A stretch of DNA of 64,000 nucleotides from an uncultured Sutterella sp. (lineage in GTDB: Bacteria > Pseudomonadota > Gammaproteobacteria > Burkholderiales > Burkholderiaceae_F): NCBI GenBank assembly GCA_937943605.1, contig CALEAW010000087.1:14567-78566 (forward strand), read 5' to 3'. Positions 24,483-31,231 of this stretch are shown one piece after another (the stretch's first letter is position 1; each line of letters opens with the position of its first letter). The notes below the pieces were generated by a model. That model saw nothing but the letters and a program-made list of their open reading frames with translations, made no database searches and had not been told where the DNA came from. The position numbers and the translations under genes are program-made.

Positions 24483-24802
24483 CCGATTTTCCGAAATTCA
24501 AGGCTAAAGAGCTGAACGGAGACATACAGCAAATCGAACCAGGATCAGACCCAGACCTGAGAGAGGCTGAACGAGATGCCCAGATCAAGAGCATACGCGT
24601 TAGAACTTGGATCAAAATTATTGCCTTAATCATCTTCACTACTATTGGAGCAGGCATCGTCTTCACTTACGTATGGCATCTTGTTGTAGCTGAATCATGG
24701 CGATGGCTAAATGCTGAAGAAGTAGAGGCAATTAAGGATCTGGCACTATCGATCGCAACGGGCGTATCACTGAGCTTAGCAACGAAATTCACCATCAAAT
24801 AG
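24479..24802 (+). CDS. Membrane protein, probable toxin partner of the Panacea antitoxin
   Basis: 107 aa, GTG start. Soluble acidic N-terminus (~residues 1-40: DPDLREAERDAQIKSI) then a membrane helix IKIIALIIFTTIGAGIVFTY (~42-68) and a second, Ala/Leu-rich helix (LALSIATGVSLSLATKF, ~88-105). Panacea antitoxins are known to be paired with very diverse toxins, some of them membrane-acting, so a membrane toxin is the simplest reading. The family of the toxin itself is not recognised. Confidence 0.6.
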   Translation: MTDFPKFKAKELNGDIQQIEPGSDPDLREAERDAQIKSIRVRTWIKIIALIIFTTIGAGIVFTYVWHLVVAESWRWLNAEEVEAIKDLALSIATGVSLSLATKFTIK

Positions 24803-24810
24803 ATATTTAC

Positions 24811-24847
24811 AGCCCAGTCGGTAAAAACCTTCGGGGCTCTGCTTTTT
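24811..24847 (+). terminator. Weak terminator after the Panacea pair
   Basis: AGCCC and GGGCT flank an 18-base loop and are followed by CTGCTTTTTC. The stem is short, so read-through to the Kiwa genes is likely. Confidence 0.45.
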
Positions 24848-24892
24848 CTAGCCCTCGGCACCACCGGGGATTGTTCCTTTGCCAGTAGGAAG

Positions 24893-24932
24893 CCGGTCTA
24901 AATCCTTTCTAAAGAGAGCGAGTGAATTGACC
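24893..24932 (+). repeat. Conserved-loop hairpin, decayed copy B
   Basis: GGTC/GACC ends and a partly mismatched stem enclose TTCTAAAGAGAG, close to the loop of copies A and C. It lies in the leader of the Kiwa genes. Confidence 0.45.
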
Positions 24933-25013
24933 TTCAAAGGCTATACTTAGAAGTAAATAACAAGGGGCTACCATGAACGGTAATGGTGAAAAGAGCAACG
25001 AGTTAGGTGTGCA

Positions 25014-25538
25014 ATGGTCATCAGAAAAAACAATGCAGTCTTAGCTCTTTCTGGAGCAATTCCATTTGCACTATCTATAATTTTTGCAATGTATACATCT
25101 GGATTCGACTGGAGATGGATACTCTTGCTAATTGGTGTGTGTGTGCTTATTGCGTTTAGAGCCTTCCATATCATTCTGAGGCGAAAGCACGATGGACAAA
25201 GACTTAAATTAGAAATAGAGTCTGTGAGCCAGGTCACAAGCGAAATATTCGGAAGTTTTATGGCCTATGTCCTCCCGTTAATTTTCTCTGGCATGAGTGA
25301 CAAAACAATAGCTACCATCTGCTTTTCATGCTCAATTTATCTTCTCCTTCTAGTAATATCAAATGTCGTTTACCCAAGTTGGATTTTTTCTCTAATGGGA
25401 TATCGCCTTTACAGAGTCATGCTAAAAAACGACATAGAAGTGCTCTTACTTAGTAAGCAGAACGTCTTTAACATATCAAAAAGAACCCTTAATGCAGTTG
25501 AAATAGATAACTGTTGTTTTATGGATGTAGCAAAATGA
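25014..25538 (+). CDS. kwaA: KwaA, membrane protein of Kiwa defence
   Basis: 174 aa. Four hydrophobic segments: ~8-27 (ALSGAIPFALSIIFAMYTSG), ~31-52 (WRWILLLIGVCVLIAFRAFH), ~78-98 (GSFMAYVLPLIFSGM) and ~103-125 (IATICFSCSIYLLLLVISNV), then a charged cytoplasmic tail. KwaA is a four-helix inner-membrane protein described as forming complexes with KwaB that sense phage attachment or injection. Start at 25014 has AGGTG upstream and a stop just before it in frame. Identification relies on the partner gene, since membrane sequence alone is not diagnostic. The AT-rich codon use differs from neighbouring phage genes, suggesting acquisition. Confidence 0.78.
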   Translation: MVIRKNNAVLALSGAIPFALSIIFAMYTSGFDWRWILLLIGVCVLIAFRAFHIILRRKHDGQRLKLEIESVSQVTSEIFGSFMAYVLPLIFSGMSDKTIATICFSCSIYLLLLVISNVVYPSWIFSLMGYRLYRVMLKNDIEVLLLSKQNVFNISKRTLNAVEIDNCCFMDVAK

Positions 25539-26401
25539 AAATATTTGCTCTGAATACTGATAAACAAGTTTTACGGTTACAAATCAGCAATAAAGATATC
25601 GAATCTAACGTCGTTCAACTATTCCAAAAATGTTACTGTGATTATGAAAATCCAGAAAACATCATTGAATTCTCCGCTGGAAATAGAAACGGAGCGACAT
25701 GCGATGATGTATTTATGATTGACAACTTTAGCGACAGCGACTACTTTCATCGTCCAACAAAGTCAGTATCGGATTGTGGCGTATACGACCCATCAACGAC
25801 GTCGCTAGATTCGATTGTCGCGCTCTTCGTCAAGCCAAACGACACAGAAGACAAGCTTCTTTTCCAATATTTCGACAACAAAAAGAAGCTATCTAATGAA
25901 CGTTTTGTATTATTTTCACAGCCATTTGTAAGCAACGAATTTATGCGTCTCGACGGAGCAGGATTCATCCTAGATTCAAAGCTTGTAGCTGTACTTGATG
26001 GTTCGAAACTTTACTTCAAGAGCTTTTATTATGCCAAAAGAGTATTCCAATTAGGAGATTATTTCAGAGCCGCTACAGATGAAGAACTTACTGTTTTCAA
26101 CCATCATCCATTATTCAATCCTATAGATGATGAAATAATTAAAACTTTAGCAACAAACACTATGAGAGAAAAAGTCTTTGAGATTGAAAAATCTGGGATC
26201 TTGAATTCTCTTGACATACAAAAATTGGTTTCGTACGCAAAGATTGCTGATCTCGACATTAAGGTCGTAGACAACAAAATTAACATTCCCGAAGACAAAA
26301 AGTCACTCCAGCGATTCTTAGGTTTACTTTGTGAAGATTACTACGACGGTAGACTTCGCAATATAACCTACCTAAGTACAGGAAAGCGGTCTGCAAAATA
26401 A
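25535..26401 (+). CDS. kwaB: KwaB, DUF4868 effector of Kiwa defence
   Basis: 288 aa; ATG at 25535 overlaps the kwaA stop (ATGA), so I reject a start seven codons earlier. FMRLDGAGFILDSKLVAVLD then GSKLYFKSFYYAKRVFQLGD, and the end FLGLLCEDYYDGRLRNITYL followed by STGKRSAK, match the DUF4868 pattern (LDG.GF.LD...D.....G.LYI....F..IF.L...., ending in a Ser-Lys-Arg element). KwaB is the cytoplasmic DNA-binding effector that blocks phage replication and late transcription and can resist RecBCD inhibitors such as Gam, as known for E. coli Kiwa. A terminator follows at 26444. Confidence 0.82.
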   Translation: MKIFALNTDKQVLRLQISNKDIESNVVQLFQKCYCDYENPENIIEFSAGNRNGATCDDVFMIDNFSDSDYFHRPTKSVSDCGVYDPSTTSLDSIVALFVKPNDTEDKLLFQYFDNKKKLSNERFVLFSQPFVSNEFMRLDGAGFILDSKLVAVLDGSKLYFKSFYYAKRVFQLGDYFRAATDEELTVFNHHPLFNPIDDEIIKTLATNTMREKVFEIEKSGILNSLDIQKLVSYAKIADLDIKVVDNKINIPEDKKSLQRFLGLLCEDYYDGRLRNITYLSTGKRSAK

Positions 26402-26443
26402 CAGCAATAGATCTATCTCACTAGATTACCCCCCTATTACACC

Positions 26444-26471
26444 GCCCTCGGCACATGCCGGGGGCTTTTTT
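26444..26471 (+). terminator. Terminator after Kiwa genes
   Basis: GCCCTCGGC pairs with GCCGGGGGC (one G-T) around ACAT and is followed by TTTTTTATTG. Near-copies end other genes at 26766 and 32115. Confidence 0.9.
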
Positions 26472-26494
26472 ATTGCCAGTTGAAAGGATCAGCC

Positions 26495-26758
26495 ATGCAA
26501 AAAATTATTTTCGTTTCTGAGAGCGTGCGCGAAGAAGTTGAAGAGTACATGCGCTCTAGCGAAGGTCTCTTCTGCTCTGACTACGTTGAATACTGCCAAA
26601 CCGTGGCTGACGAGTTCTCAATCGGCGCAAGCGACGCTGAATGCATCTACGACGACCTTTTCGTTAACACAAGACGCGAGTGGGAATGCGCCGACCAGTA
26701 CGACGAGGACGACATCAAGTACGACGAAGCAGACGATTTCTACTACGTCGAAGACTGA
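26495..26758 (+). CDS. Small acidic phage protein
   Basis: 87 aa, start at 26495 with AAAGGA eight bases upstream. Very acidic C-terminus (YDEDDIKYDEADDFYYVED) after a mixed helical head (VREEVEEYMRSSEGLF). DNA-mimic proteins are a possible but unproven comparison: net charge is strongly negative and such proteins often block host nucleases or restriction enzymes. Standing alone between two terminators, it is a single-gene cassette. Confidence 0.6.
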   Translation: MQKIIFVSESVREEVEEYMRSSEGLFCSDYVEYCQTVADEFSIGASDAECIYDDLFVNTRREWECADQYDEDDIKYDEADDFYYVED

Positions 26759-26765
26759 CACCAAC

Positions 26766-26793
26766 GCCTCGGCTAACCCCGGGGCTTTTTTTT
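26766..26793 (+). terminator. Terminator after the acidic gene
   Basis: GCCTCGG pairs with CCGGGGC around CTAACC and is followed by eight T. Confidence 0.9.
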
Positions 26794-26802
26794 GAGATTC
26801 GA

Positions 26803-26874
26803 TTCAAGCGCTCTCGCGCATACGTGATGCGTCAAAAGCAGTTCTTTCGAGGGTAACTGCAGAGAACGCTTGAA
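26803..26874 (+). ncRNA. Three-way-junction RNA element
   Basis: Outer stem TTCAAGCG..TCTC (26803-26815) with GAGA..CGCTTGAA (26862-26874), 12 pairs and one mismatch. Inside, hairpin 1 GCGCAT/ATGCGT (26816-26832, loop ACGTG) and hairpin 2 GCAGTT/AACTGC (26838-26860, loop CTTTCGAGGGT). The ribosome site CAGGAG of the next gene begins nine bases after the outer stem. Likely a leader switch or a stable small RNA. Confidence 0.55.
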
Positions 26875-26894
26875 CCGACTTTCAGGAGACACAA

Positions 26895-27122
26895 ATGCAA
26901 AAGATCAAAGACTTCGAGAGTTTCGCTGCCGGCTACTTCAGCGCTCTCAGAATCAAGCCCCCGACAGCAAATGACATCCGCAATTACTGCATCGAATCAA
27001 GAACATTCGCAGCGGCATTGAGTTTCTACGCTTGCAACGATCCATACGTTATGGCCCAAGAAAGCTCTGACGCAAAGTTCGAAGCAGTAGCGAAGAACAT
27101 TCGAAAGCTGATTCGAGACTAA
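26895..27122 (+). CDS. Small phage protein of unknown function
   Basis: 75 aa; CAGGAGACACAA before the ATG. FESFAAGYFSALRIKPPTAN then DIRNYCIESRTFAAALSFYA. Its arrangement resembles the 105-aa product at 28132 (short helical head, then an AALSFY/ALTAYI core with a CND motif: YACNDPYVM here, YICNDSANI there), so the two may be distant paralogues. Function unknown. Confidence 0.6.
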   Translation: MQKIKDFESFAAGYFSALRIKPPTANDIRNYCIESRTFAAALSFYACNDPYVMAQESSDAKFEAVAKNIRKLIRD

Positions 27123-27193
27123 CGACTTCAGAGGGCAAACGGCATGACGCAGATATGTGCCGATCCGACCTCTCCTATGGGTCAGGATCCCAA

Positions 27194-27229
27194 AGCGAAG
27201 GCATCTGCCGGAGGGTACTCACCTTCGCT
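27194..27229 (+). other. Long-loop hairpin in a 130-base gap
   Basis: AGCGAAGG pairs exactly with CCTTCGCT around a 20-base loop. The gap 27123-27253 also holds GGCA/TGCC (27140-27161). No T-run follows, so it is not a terminator; it may be part of a leader structure for the gene at 27254. Confidence 0.4.
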
Positions 27230-27253
27230 CCCTCACCCTACAAGGACAACACC

Positions 27254-27421
27254 ATGGCAACACGCTTTATCGACTTTTTGTTCCGCTGCTTCTTCGGTTC
27301 ACCAGACCAAGACTACCGCGGCGTACCGTCCGTCAAGGACGATCAACTTTTTGACAAGACGATGACGGCCATTGCGATTGTTGCCGCCGTCTCTGTTGTC
27401 GTACTGGAGGTTCTCAAATGA
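27254..27421 (+). CDS. Small single-pass membrane protein
   Basis: 55 aa, start at 27254 (AAGGACAACACC upstream) rather than the longer frame from 27155, which crosses the structured gap. Polar head with aromatic patch (FIDFLFRCFFGSPDQDYRG) and a C-terminal membrane helix TAIAIVAAVSVVVLEVL. Stop overlaps the next ATG (ATGA). Unknown function. Confidence 0.55.
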   Translation: MATRFIDFLFRCFFGSPDQDYRGVPSVKDDQLFDKTMTAIAIVAAVSVVVLEVLK

Positions 27422-27657
27422 CAATGCCTTACGTTATTCCTTCTTACGGCGATGAGCCACCAACTGATGTTGTCTTTATCAGGGTTGAGCCATACACGGG
27501 CGTTGACCTTGAGTTTTTTAAAGTCGGCAGTTTTGACTATGACGGCAGTTGCCTCTCAATGCGCGACCTGACAACTGAAGACATTAAGCGTTGGAATCTT
27601 TGGGACTACTTCAACGAAGACGACTTCGACGACGACGGGGAGTTGATCCTGCCATGA
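27418..27657 (+). CDS. Small acidic phage protein
   Basis: 79 aa, Asp/Glu-rich with no Lys/Arg cluster: YGDEPPTDVVFIRVEPYTGV, then WNLWDYFNEDDFDDDGELIL. It overlaps both neighbours by ATGA, in a chain of four co-translated small genes. Unknown function. Confidence 0.6.
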   Translation: MTMPYVIPSYGDEPPTDVVFIRVEPYTGVDLEFFKVGSFDYDGSCLSMRDLTTEDIKRWNLWDYFNEDDFDDDGELILP

Positions 27658-27896
27658 CAACAACTGAAGGATTCGTTCACGGAAGGCTTCGCTTGACACC
27701 GCGTGAAGTGACAGTGTTGGTGCTAATCGCAAAAGGTTTCTCAAGCTATGAGATGGCAGACCTCATGAACATCAAGCTCTCATCCTTCTACTGTCATAGA
27801 AAAAGCCTGTTCCGCAAACTCGATGTTCGCACTGACGGCGAGGCTGTCTTCGAAGGCTTTCAGCTCGGCATCTTCAAGGACGTCAACAAAAAATGA
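27654..27896 (+). CDS. LuxR-type helix-turn-helix protein
   Basis: 80 aa. LTPREVTVLVLIAKGFSSYE then MADLMNIKLSSFYCHRKSLF, RKLDVRTDGEAV is a complete GerE/LuxR DNA-binding domain with only a 10-residue head, hence no sensor or receiver domain. Small stand-alone domains of this kind act as phage or host transcription switches. Start at 27654 chosen by ATGA overlap. Confidence 0.8.
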   Translation: MTTTEGFVHGRLRLTPREVTVLVLIAKGFSSYEMADLMNIKLSSFYCHRKSLFRKLDVRTDGEAVFEGFQLGIFKDVNKK

Positions 27897-28135
27897 GTTT
27901 TTCAGATCCGGTCAAGGTTATTGACCACATACCCAAGGACATAGACATGAAAGTTAGATCACGCAAAAGGCCATTGGCTCAACGCCAGGCGGCCAAGTTA
28001 CGAAAACAGCAAGAGGCTCGGCAGAACGTCGAGCCTTTTTGTTGTGAAAAACCTTCCACGGTTTGGAAGGTTGTCGCTTTTGTAGGCGCGCTGGCCATCG
28101 TGGTCGGTGCACTTGTTCAAGGAACGTGGAAATGA
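27893..28135 (+). CDS. Small basic protein with C-terminal membrane helix
   Basis: 80 aa. Basic middle (VRSRKRPLAQRQAAKLRKQQ), then membrane helix VWKVVAFVGALAIVVGALVQ near the C-terminus, i.e. a tail-anchored layout. Start at 27893 by ATGA overlap; an internal ATG at 27947 is possible. Unknown function. Confidence 0.55.
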   Translation: MSFSDPVKVIDHIPKDIDMKVRSRKRPLAQRQAAKLRKQQEARQNVEPFCCEKPSTVWKVVAFVGALAIVVGALVQGTWK

Positions 28136-28449
28136 AAACACTGACGCAAATCGCAGAAGACCTTGTGAACGCAGGCCTTAGTTCTAACGATGAAGGAAAG
28201 GTTCGATCCTACATCCAGGCAAACCTTCCGGAAGCGCTGACCGCTTATATCTGCAACGATTCAGCAAACATCAACTTACCTGAAGTCCTTGCAGGCTTCA
28301 CCGGTAGCGAACCTTTCGCTTGCATGATCGCCGCTGCCAAGTTGGCCACCGCCCGTGAACGCGCAATCGACGACTTGTGCGAGAAAGTGCTGTACCGCAT
28401 CGACTGCTTGCTCGATAACGATCCTGAATTTCCGTGCCCGATTGAATGA
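28132..28449 (+). CDS. Small phage protein of unknown function
   Basis: 105 aa, mainly helical: MKTLTQIAEDLVNAGLSSND, EALTAYICNDSANI, FACMIAAAKLATARERAIDD. Shows a loose similarity in layout to the product at 26895. ATG overlaps the upstream stop and the gene directly precedes the recombination pair. Unknown function. Confidence 0.6.
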   Translation: MKTLTQIAEDLVNAGLSSNDEGKVRSYIQANLPEALTAYICNDSANINLPEVLAGFTGSEPFACMIAAAKLATARERAIDDLCEKVLYRIDCLLDNDPEFPCPIE

Positions 28450-28460
28450 GGAATTCGAAA

Positions 28461-29402
28461 ATGACATTATTCACCACCATCCCACTTGAAACCGACCGAG
28501 CTGCTTGGCTCAAACAACGACAACTCGGTATCGGCGGCTCAGATGTAGCCCCGATCCTTGGCTTATCAAAGTGGCGTACGCCTCTTGACGTATACAACGA
28601 CAAGACCTCTGACAAGCTTGATGACACTGACAACACCTCAATGGAGTGGGGTCGCCGCCTCGAACCAGTCATTCGTCAGAAGTATGCTGACGTGACCGGC
28701 CATGCTGTCATACAACCAACAGACATGTTCCAAAACGAAATTCACCCATTCATGGTCGCAAACGTTGACGGCATCAGAGATGACGGCGTTCTCGTTGAGA
28801 TCAAGACCGCTCGATCCGGTGCCGACTGGGGCGAAGAAGGCACGGATCAAATCCCCGAGTATTACCTCACGCAGGTACAGCACTACATGGCCGTGCTTGG
28901 CGCTGACCGTTGCGACGTTGCTGTATTGATTGGCGGCTCTGACTTCCGCATCTACACAGTCGACCGAGACGAAGAAATTATCGACATGCTGATCGAAGAG
29001 GAGCGTAAGTTCTGGTATCTCGTTGAAGCACGTACCCCGCCGGCACCGCGTACAGCTGAAGAAGTTGCGGCCACGTTCTCCAGTAGCCAAAAGGAAGAGC
29101 GTGAAGCGACCGACGATGTGGCCGATGCACTTGTTCAAATGCTGAGAGTACAGGCACAGATCAAAGAGCTCAAGGAGCAAGAAGACGCTCTCAAAGCAAC
29201 GGTAACTGGATTCATGGGCGAGGCCGACACGCTAACTCACAACGGAGCAACTCTTGCCACATGGAAGAGCACTAAGCCTCGCGTGACTTTCGATAGCACT
29301 TCATTCAAGAAGGCCATGCCAGACATCTACGAACGCTACTTAAAGCAAGGCGAAAGCACTCGCCGATTTGTTATCAAACAGAAACTTGAGGACATCGAAT
29401 AA
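28461..29402 (+). CDS. YqaJ-family phage exonuclease
   Basis: 313 aa, start at 28461 after GAGGAATTCGAAA. LGIGGSDVAPILGLSKWRTP and MEWGRRLEPVIRQKYADVTG open the lambda-exonuclease-like fold; VANVDGI gives the catalytic Asp, VLVEIKTA the E-x-K, and YYLTQVQHYMAVL the conserved Gln. C-terminal ~110 residues form a helix-rich tail. It resects double-strand ends 5'-3' to make single-strand tails for its annealing partner encoded next. Confidence 0.9.
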   Translation: MTLFTTIPLETDRAAWLKQRQLGIGGSDVAPILGLSKWRTPLDVYNDKTSDKLDDTDNTSMEWGRRLEPVIRQKYADVTGHAVIQPTDMFQNEIHPFMVANVDGIRDDGVLVEIKTARSGADWGEEGTDQIPEYYLTQVQHYMAVLGADRCDVAVLIGGSDFRIYTVDRDEEIIDMLIEEERKFWYLVEARTPPAPRTAEEVAATFSSSQKEEREATDDVADALVQMLRVQAQIKELKEQEDALKATVTGFMGEADTLTHNGATLATWKSTKPRVTFDSTSFKKAMPDIYERYLKQGESTRRFVIKQKLEDIE

Positions 29403-30367
29403 TGACTGAACTCACTACTCTCAACCCGTTCGGCAGCGCTCCTACTACTCAGCCTGAAGCTCTCGCTACTCAGCAGACAGACAGCGCACGTGCAATCGCA
29501 GAAGTCCAAGCCTCTCTCATGATTGCTCGTATGAATCCACGCGATCAGCGCAAGGCCGTTGACCGCATCCTGAATGCTTGTACGCGCGAAACCCTTGCTA
29601 AGTCTGCTATCTATGCGTACGCTCGTGGCGGCTCTAGCATCACTGGTCCAAGCATCCGCCTGGCCGAGGCCGTTGCTCAGCAGTGGGGCAATATCCAGTT
29701 CGGTATTCGAGAGCTCAGCAACCATGGCGGCAAGTCAGAGGTTCAGGCTTTCGCCTGGGACGTAGAAACGAACACCCGCCGAGAGGTAACGTTCTCTGTT
29801 CCGCACATCCGCTATACGCGCAAAGGGTCATACAAGCTCGAAGATCCGCGAGACATTTATGAGCTAATCGCAAACCAAGGCGCACGACGACTCCGAGCCT
29901 GCATCCTTGCTGTGATCCCTGGCGACGTTATGGAAGCTGCCGTTGAGCAGTGCCAGGCCACGATCAATAGTTCTGTTGACGTTAGCCCCGAGGCCATCAA
30001 GAAGCTCATCGAGACTTTCGAGGAACGCTTCGGCGTAACAAAAGAGCAGATCGAAAAATACTGTCAGTGCAGATCAGAGGCTATCCGAGCAGCGCAAGTC
30101 ATTCGCCTACGACAGATTTGGCTCTCTCTCCGAGACGGCATGAGTGCACCTTCGGACTGGTTCGAGCCTGTTGAACAGCCTGAAGCCATCGAGCACAAGA
30201 AAGAGTCCTCAAAAGCAACGCTGAAAGACAAGCTCAAACAGCGTAAGCAGGAAGAGGTAGCCACCGAAGCTCAGGAAACACCGCCCGAAGAACAGGCCGC
30301 GGCACCAGCGATTGACGAGGCTGACCTACCTGATACGGGTGCTGATCCCGAAGAACCGCTGTTTTAA
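29402..30367 (+). CDS. Putative single-strand annealing recombinase partner
   Basis: 321 aa; ATG overlaps the exonuclease stop (TAATG). Core features: DQRKAVDRILNACTRETLAK, YAYARGGSSITGPSIRLAEA and VPHIRYTRKGSYKLEDPRDI, then ANQGARRLRACILAVIPGDV. The acidic Ala/Glu/Gln-rich tail (residues ~265-321) is like the SSB-mimicking or protein-binding tails of annealing proteins. It is not RecT, Erf or Sak4 by clear motif, but gene order exonuclease-annealing protein is highly conserved; the role is inferred from that. Confidence 0.7.
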   Translation: MTELTTLNPFGSAPTTQPEALATQQTDSARAIAEVQASLMIARMNPRDQRKAVDRILNACTRETLAKSAIYAYARGGSSITGPSIRLAEAVAQQWGNIQFGIRELSNHGGKSEVQAFAWDVETNTRREVTFSVPHIRYTRKGSYKLEDPRDIYELIANQGARRLRACILAVIPGDVMEAAVEQCQATINSSVDVSPEAIKKLIETFEERFGVTKEQIEKYCQCRSEAIRAAQVIRLRQIWLSLRDGMSAPSDWFEPVEQPEAIEHKKESSKATLKDKLKQRKQEEVATEAQETPPEEQAAAPAIDEADLPDTGADPEEPLF

Positions 30368-30378
30368 CCACCTTCCCC

Positions 30379-30428
30379 CGCTCGGCCTAACTGCTTTTCA
30401 AACCGGCAGCGCTTCACCAGGTCGGGCG
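30379..30428 (+). other. Stem-loop in the gap after the recombination genes
   Basis: CGCTCGGCC pairs with GGTCGGGCG over 9 bp (two G-T pairs) and encloses CTGC/GCAG. It is followed by AAGAACTCTTTTT, so it may end recombination transcripts with modest efficiency. Confidence 0.45.
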
Positions 30429-30452
30429 AAGAACTCTTTTTAAGGCTAAAAA

Positions 30453-30725
30453 ATGATCGAAATTTCACACGATTTAATCAGAGACAATCTGAAAAAGTTC
30501 ATCAATGACAATGAACCTGCACCAAACACCCCCGAAGGCGTTGCGGTTACTGCACTCATGATCGCCTCAAAACTTATGCGAGAAAACAAAAAACTTGTAA
30601 AGAAGACTGAGAAAGCAATATTCGAGAGCGACATGCCTATCGAATCTAAGTTTGTTCTGATGTTCCATATTCTTGCACTGATTGAATGCACACAACCTGC
30701 TGATAAAGACGAGGACGAAGAATGA
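30453..30725 (+). CDS. Small phage protein of unknown function
   Basis: 90 aa; TTAAGG upstream of the ATG. Helical throughout (LIRDNLKKFINDNEPAPNTP, VAVTALMIASKLMRENKKLV, FVLMFHILALIECTQ) with an acidic end (ADKDEDEE). Stop overlaps the next gene. Unknown function. Confidence 0.6.
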   Translation: MIEISHDLIRDNLKKFINDNEPAPNTPEGVAVTALMIASKLMRENKKLVKKTEKAIFESDMPIESKFVLMFHILALIECTQPADKDEDEE

Positions 30726-31072
30726 AACTTCACTCAAGGACTGAAAAAGTCACCTTCTTCCTTGAAGAACTGTGCGAAATCTTTTGCAAACAATGGATGT
30801 TGTTAGGACTCATGGCAATCGTTTGGCTCTCGATCCTTGCACAAACTGAGTCGAGTATGTTCTTGGCTTTTTTCACTGGTTTTCATACAGCGTTAACGAT
30901 AATCATCGTAAGCACCATGTTCTACGAAGCCAAGTTAACAGCAAAGCTCCGTCATTGGTACAGCGTCTCTTTCTTTAACAATGTCACTGGCCAGAAGTAC
31001 ACGTTGGTTCTGCCGCCCACGGTTGCGCCTGACATCCGCTCGGTCGCACAGCAGATCAAGGGGCAGTTCTGA
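30722..31072 (+). CDS. Two-helix membrane protein
   Basis: 116 aa. Membrane segments ~18-42 (WMLLGLMAIVWLSILAQ) and ~47-67 (FLAFFTGFHTALTIIIVSTM), then a basic cytoplasmic-like tail (TAKLRHWYSVSFFNN). Overlaps its upstream partner by ATGA. A structural or exclusion role is possible; no family recognised. Confidence 0.6.
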   Translation: MKLHSRTEKVTFFLEELCEIFCKQWMLLGLMAIVWLSILAQTESSMFLAFFTGFHTALTIIIVSTMFYEAKLTAKLRHWYSVSFFNNVTGQKYTLVLPPTVAPDIRSVAQQIKGQF

Positions 31073-31103
31073 CACGCGCCTCCTTCAGTACGCTTGGAGG
31101 AGG

Positions 31104-31146
31104 CCTGCTCAAGCCTTTTCGAGAGAGAAGGTTTAAGCAGGTTTTT
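31104..31146 (+). terminator. Terminator-like hairpin, conserved-loop copy C
   Basis: CCTGCTCAAGCCTT pairs with AAGGTTTAAGCAGG (14 positions, two of them G-T/C-A type) around TTCGAGAGAG, followed by TTTTTC. The loop differs from copy A at one base while the stem is unrelated. Confidence 0.75.
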
Positions 31147-31168
31147 CTGAGAACAACCTCGTACAATA

Positions 31169-31205
31169 AGAAAAGCCCCTAACGCAGTGCATTGCGCTAG
31201 AGGCT
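31169..31205 (-). terminator. Minus-strand terminator upstream of dinD
   Basis: Minus strand AGCCTCTAGCGCA pairs with TGCGTTAGGGGCT (two mismatches) around ATGCAC and is followed by TTTTC. The frame AGCCTCT...AGGGGCTTTT is also found at the tRNA-Ser terminator (34887-34923). Confidence 0.6.
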
Positions 31206-31231
31206 CGGTTAACCCTTATGACGAGGTATAT

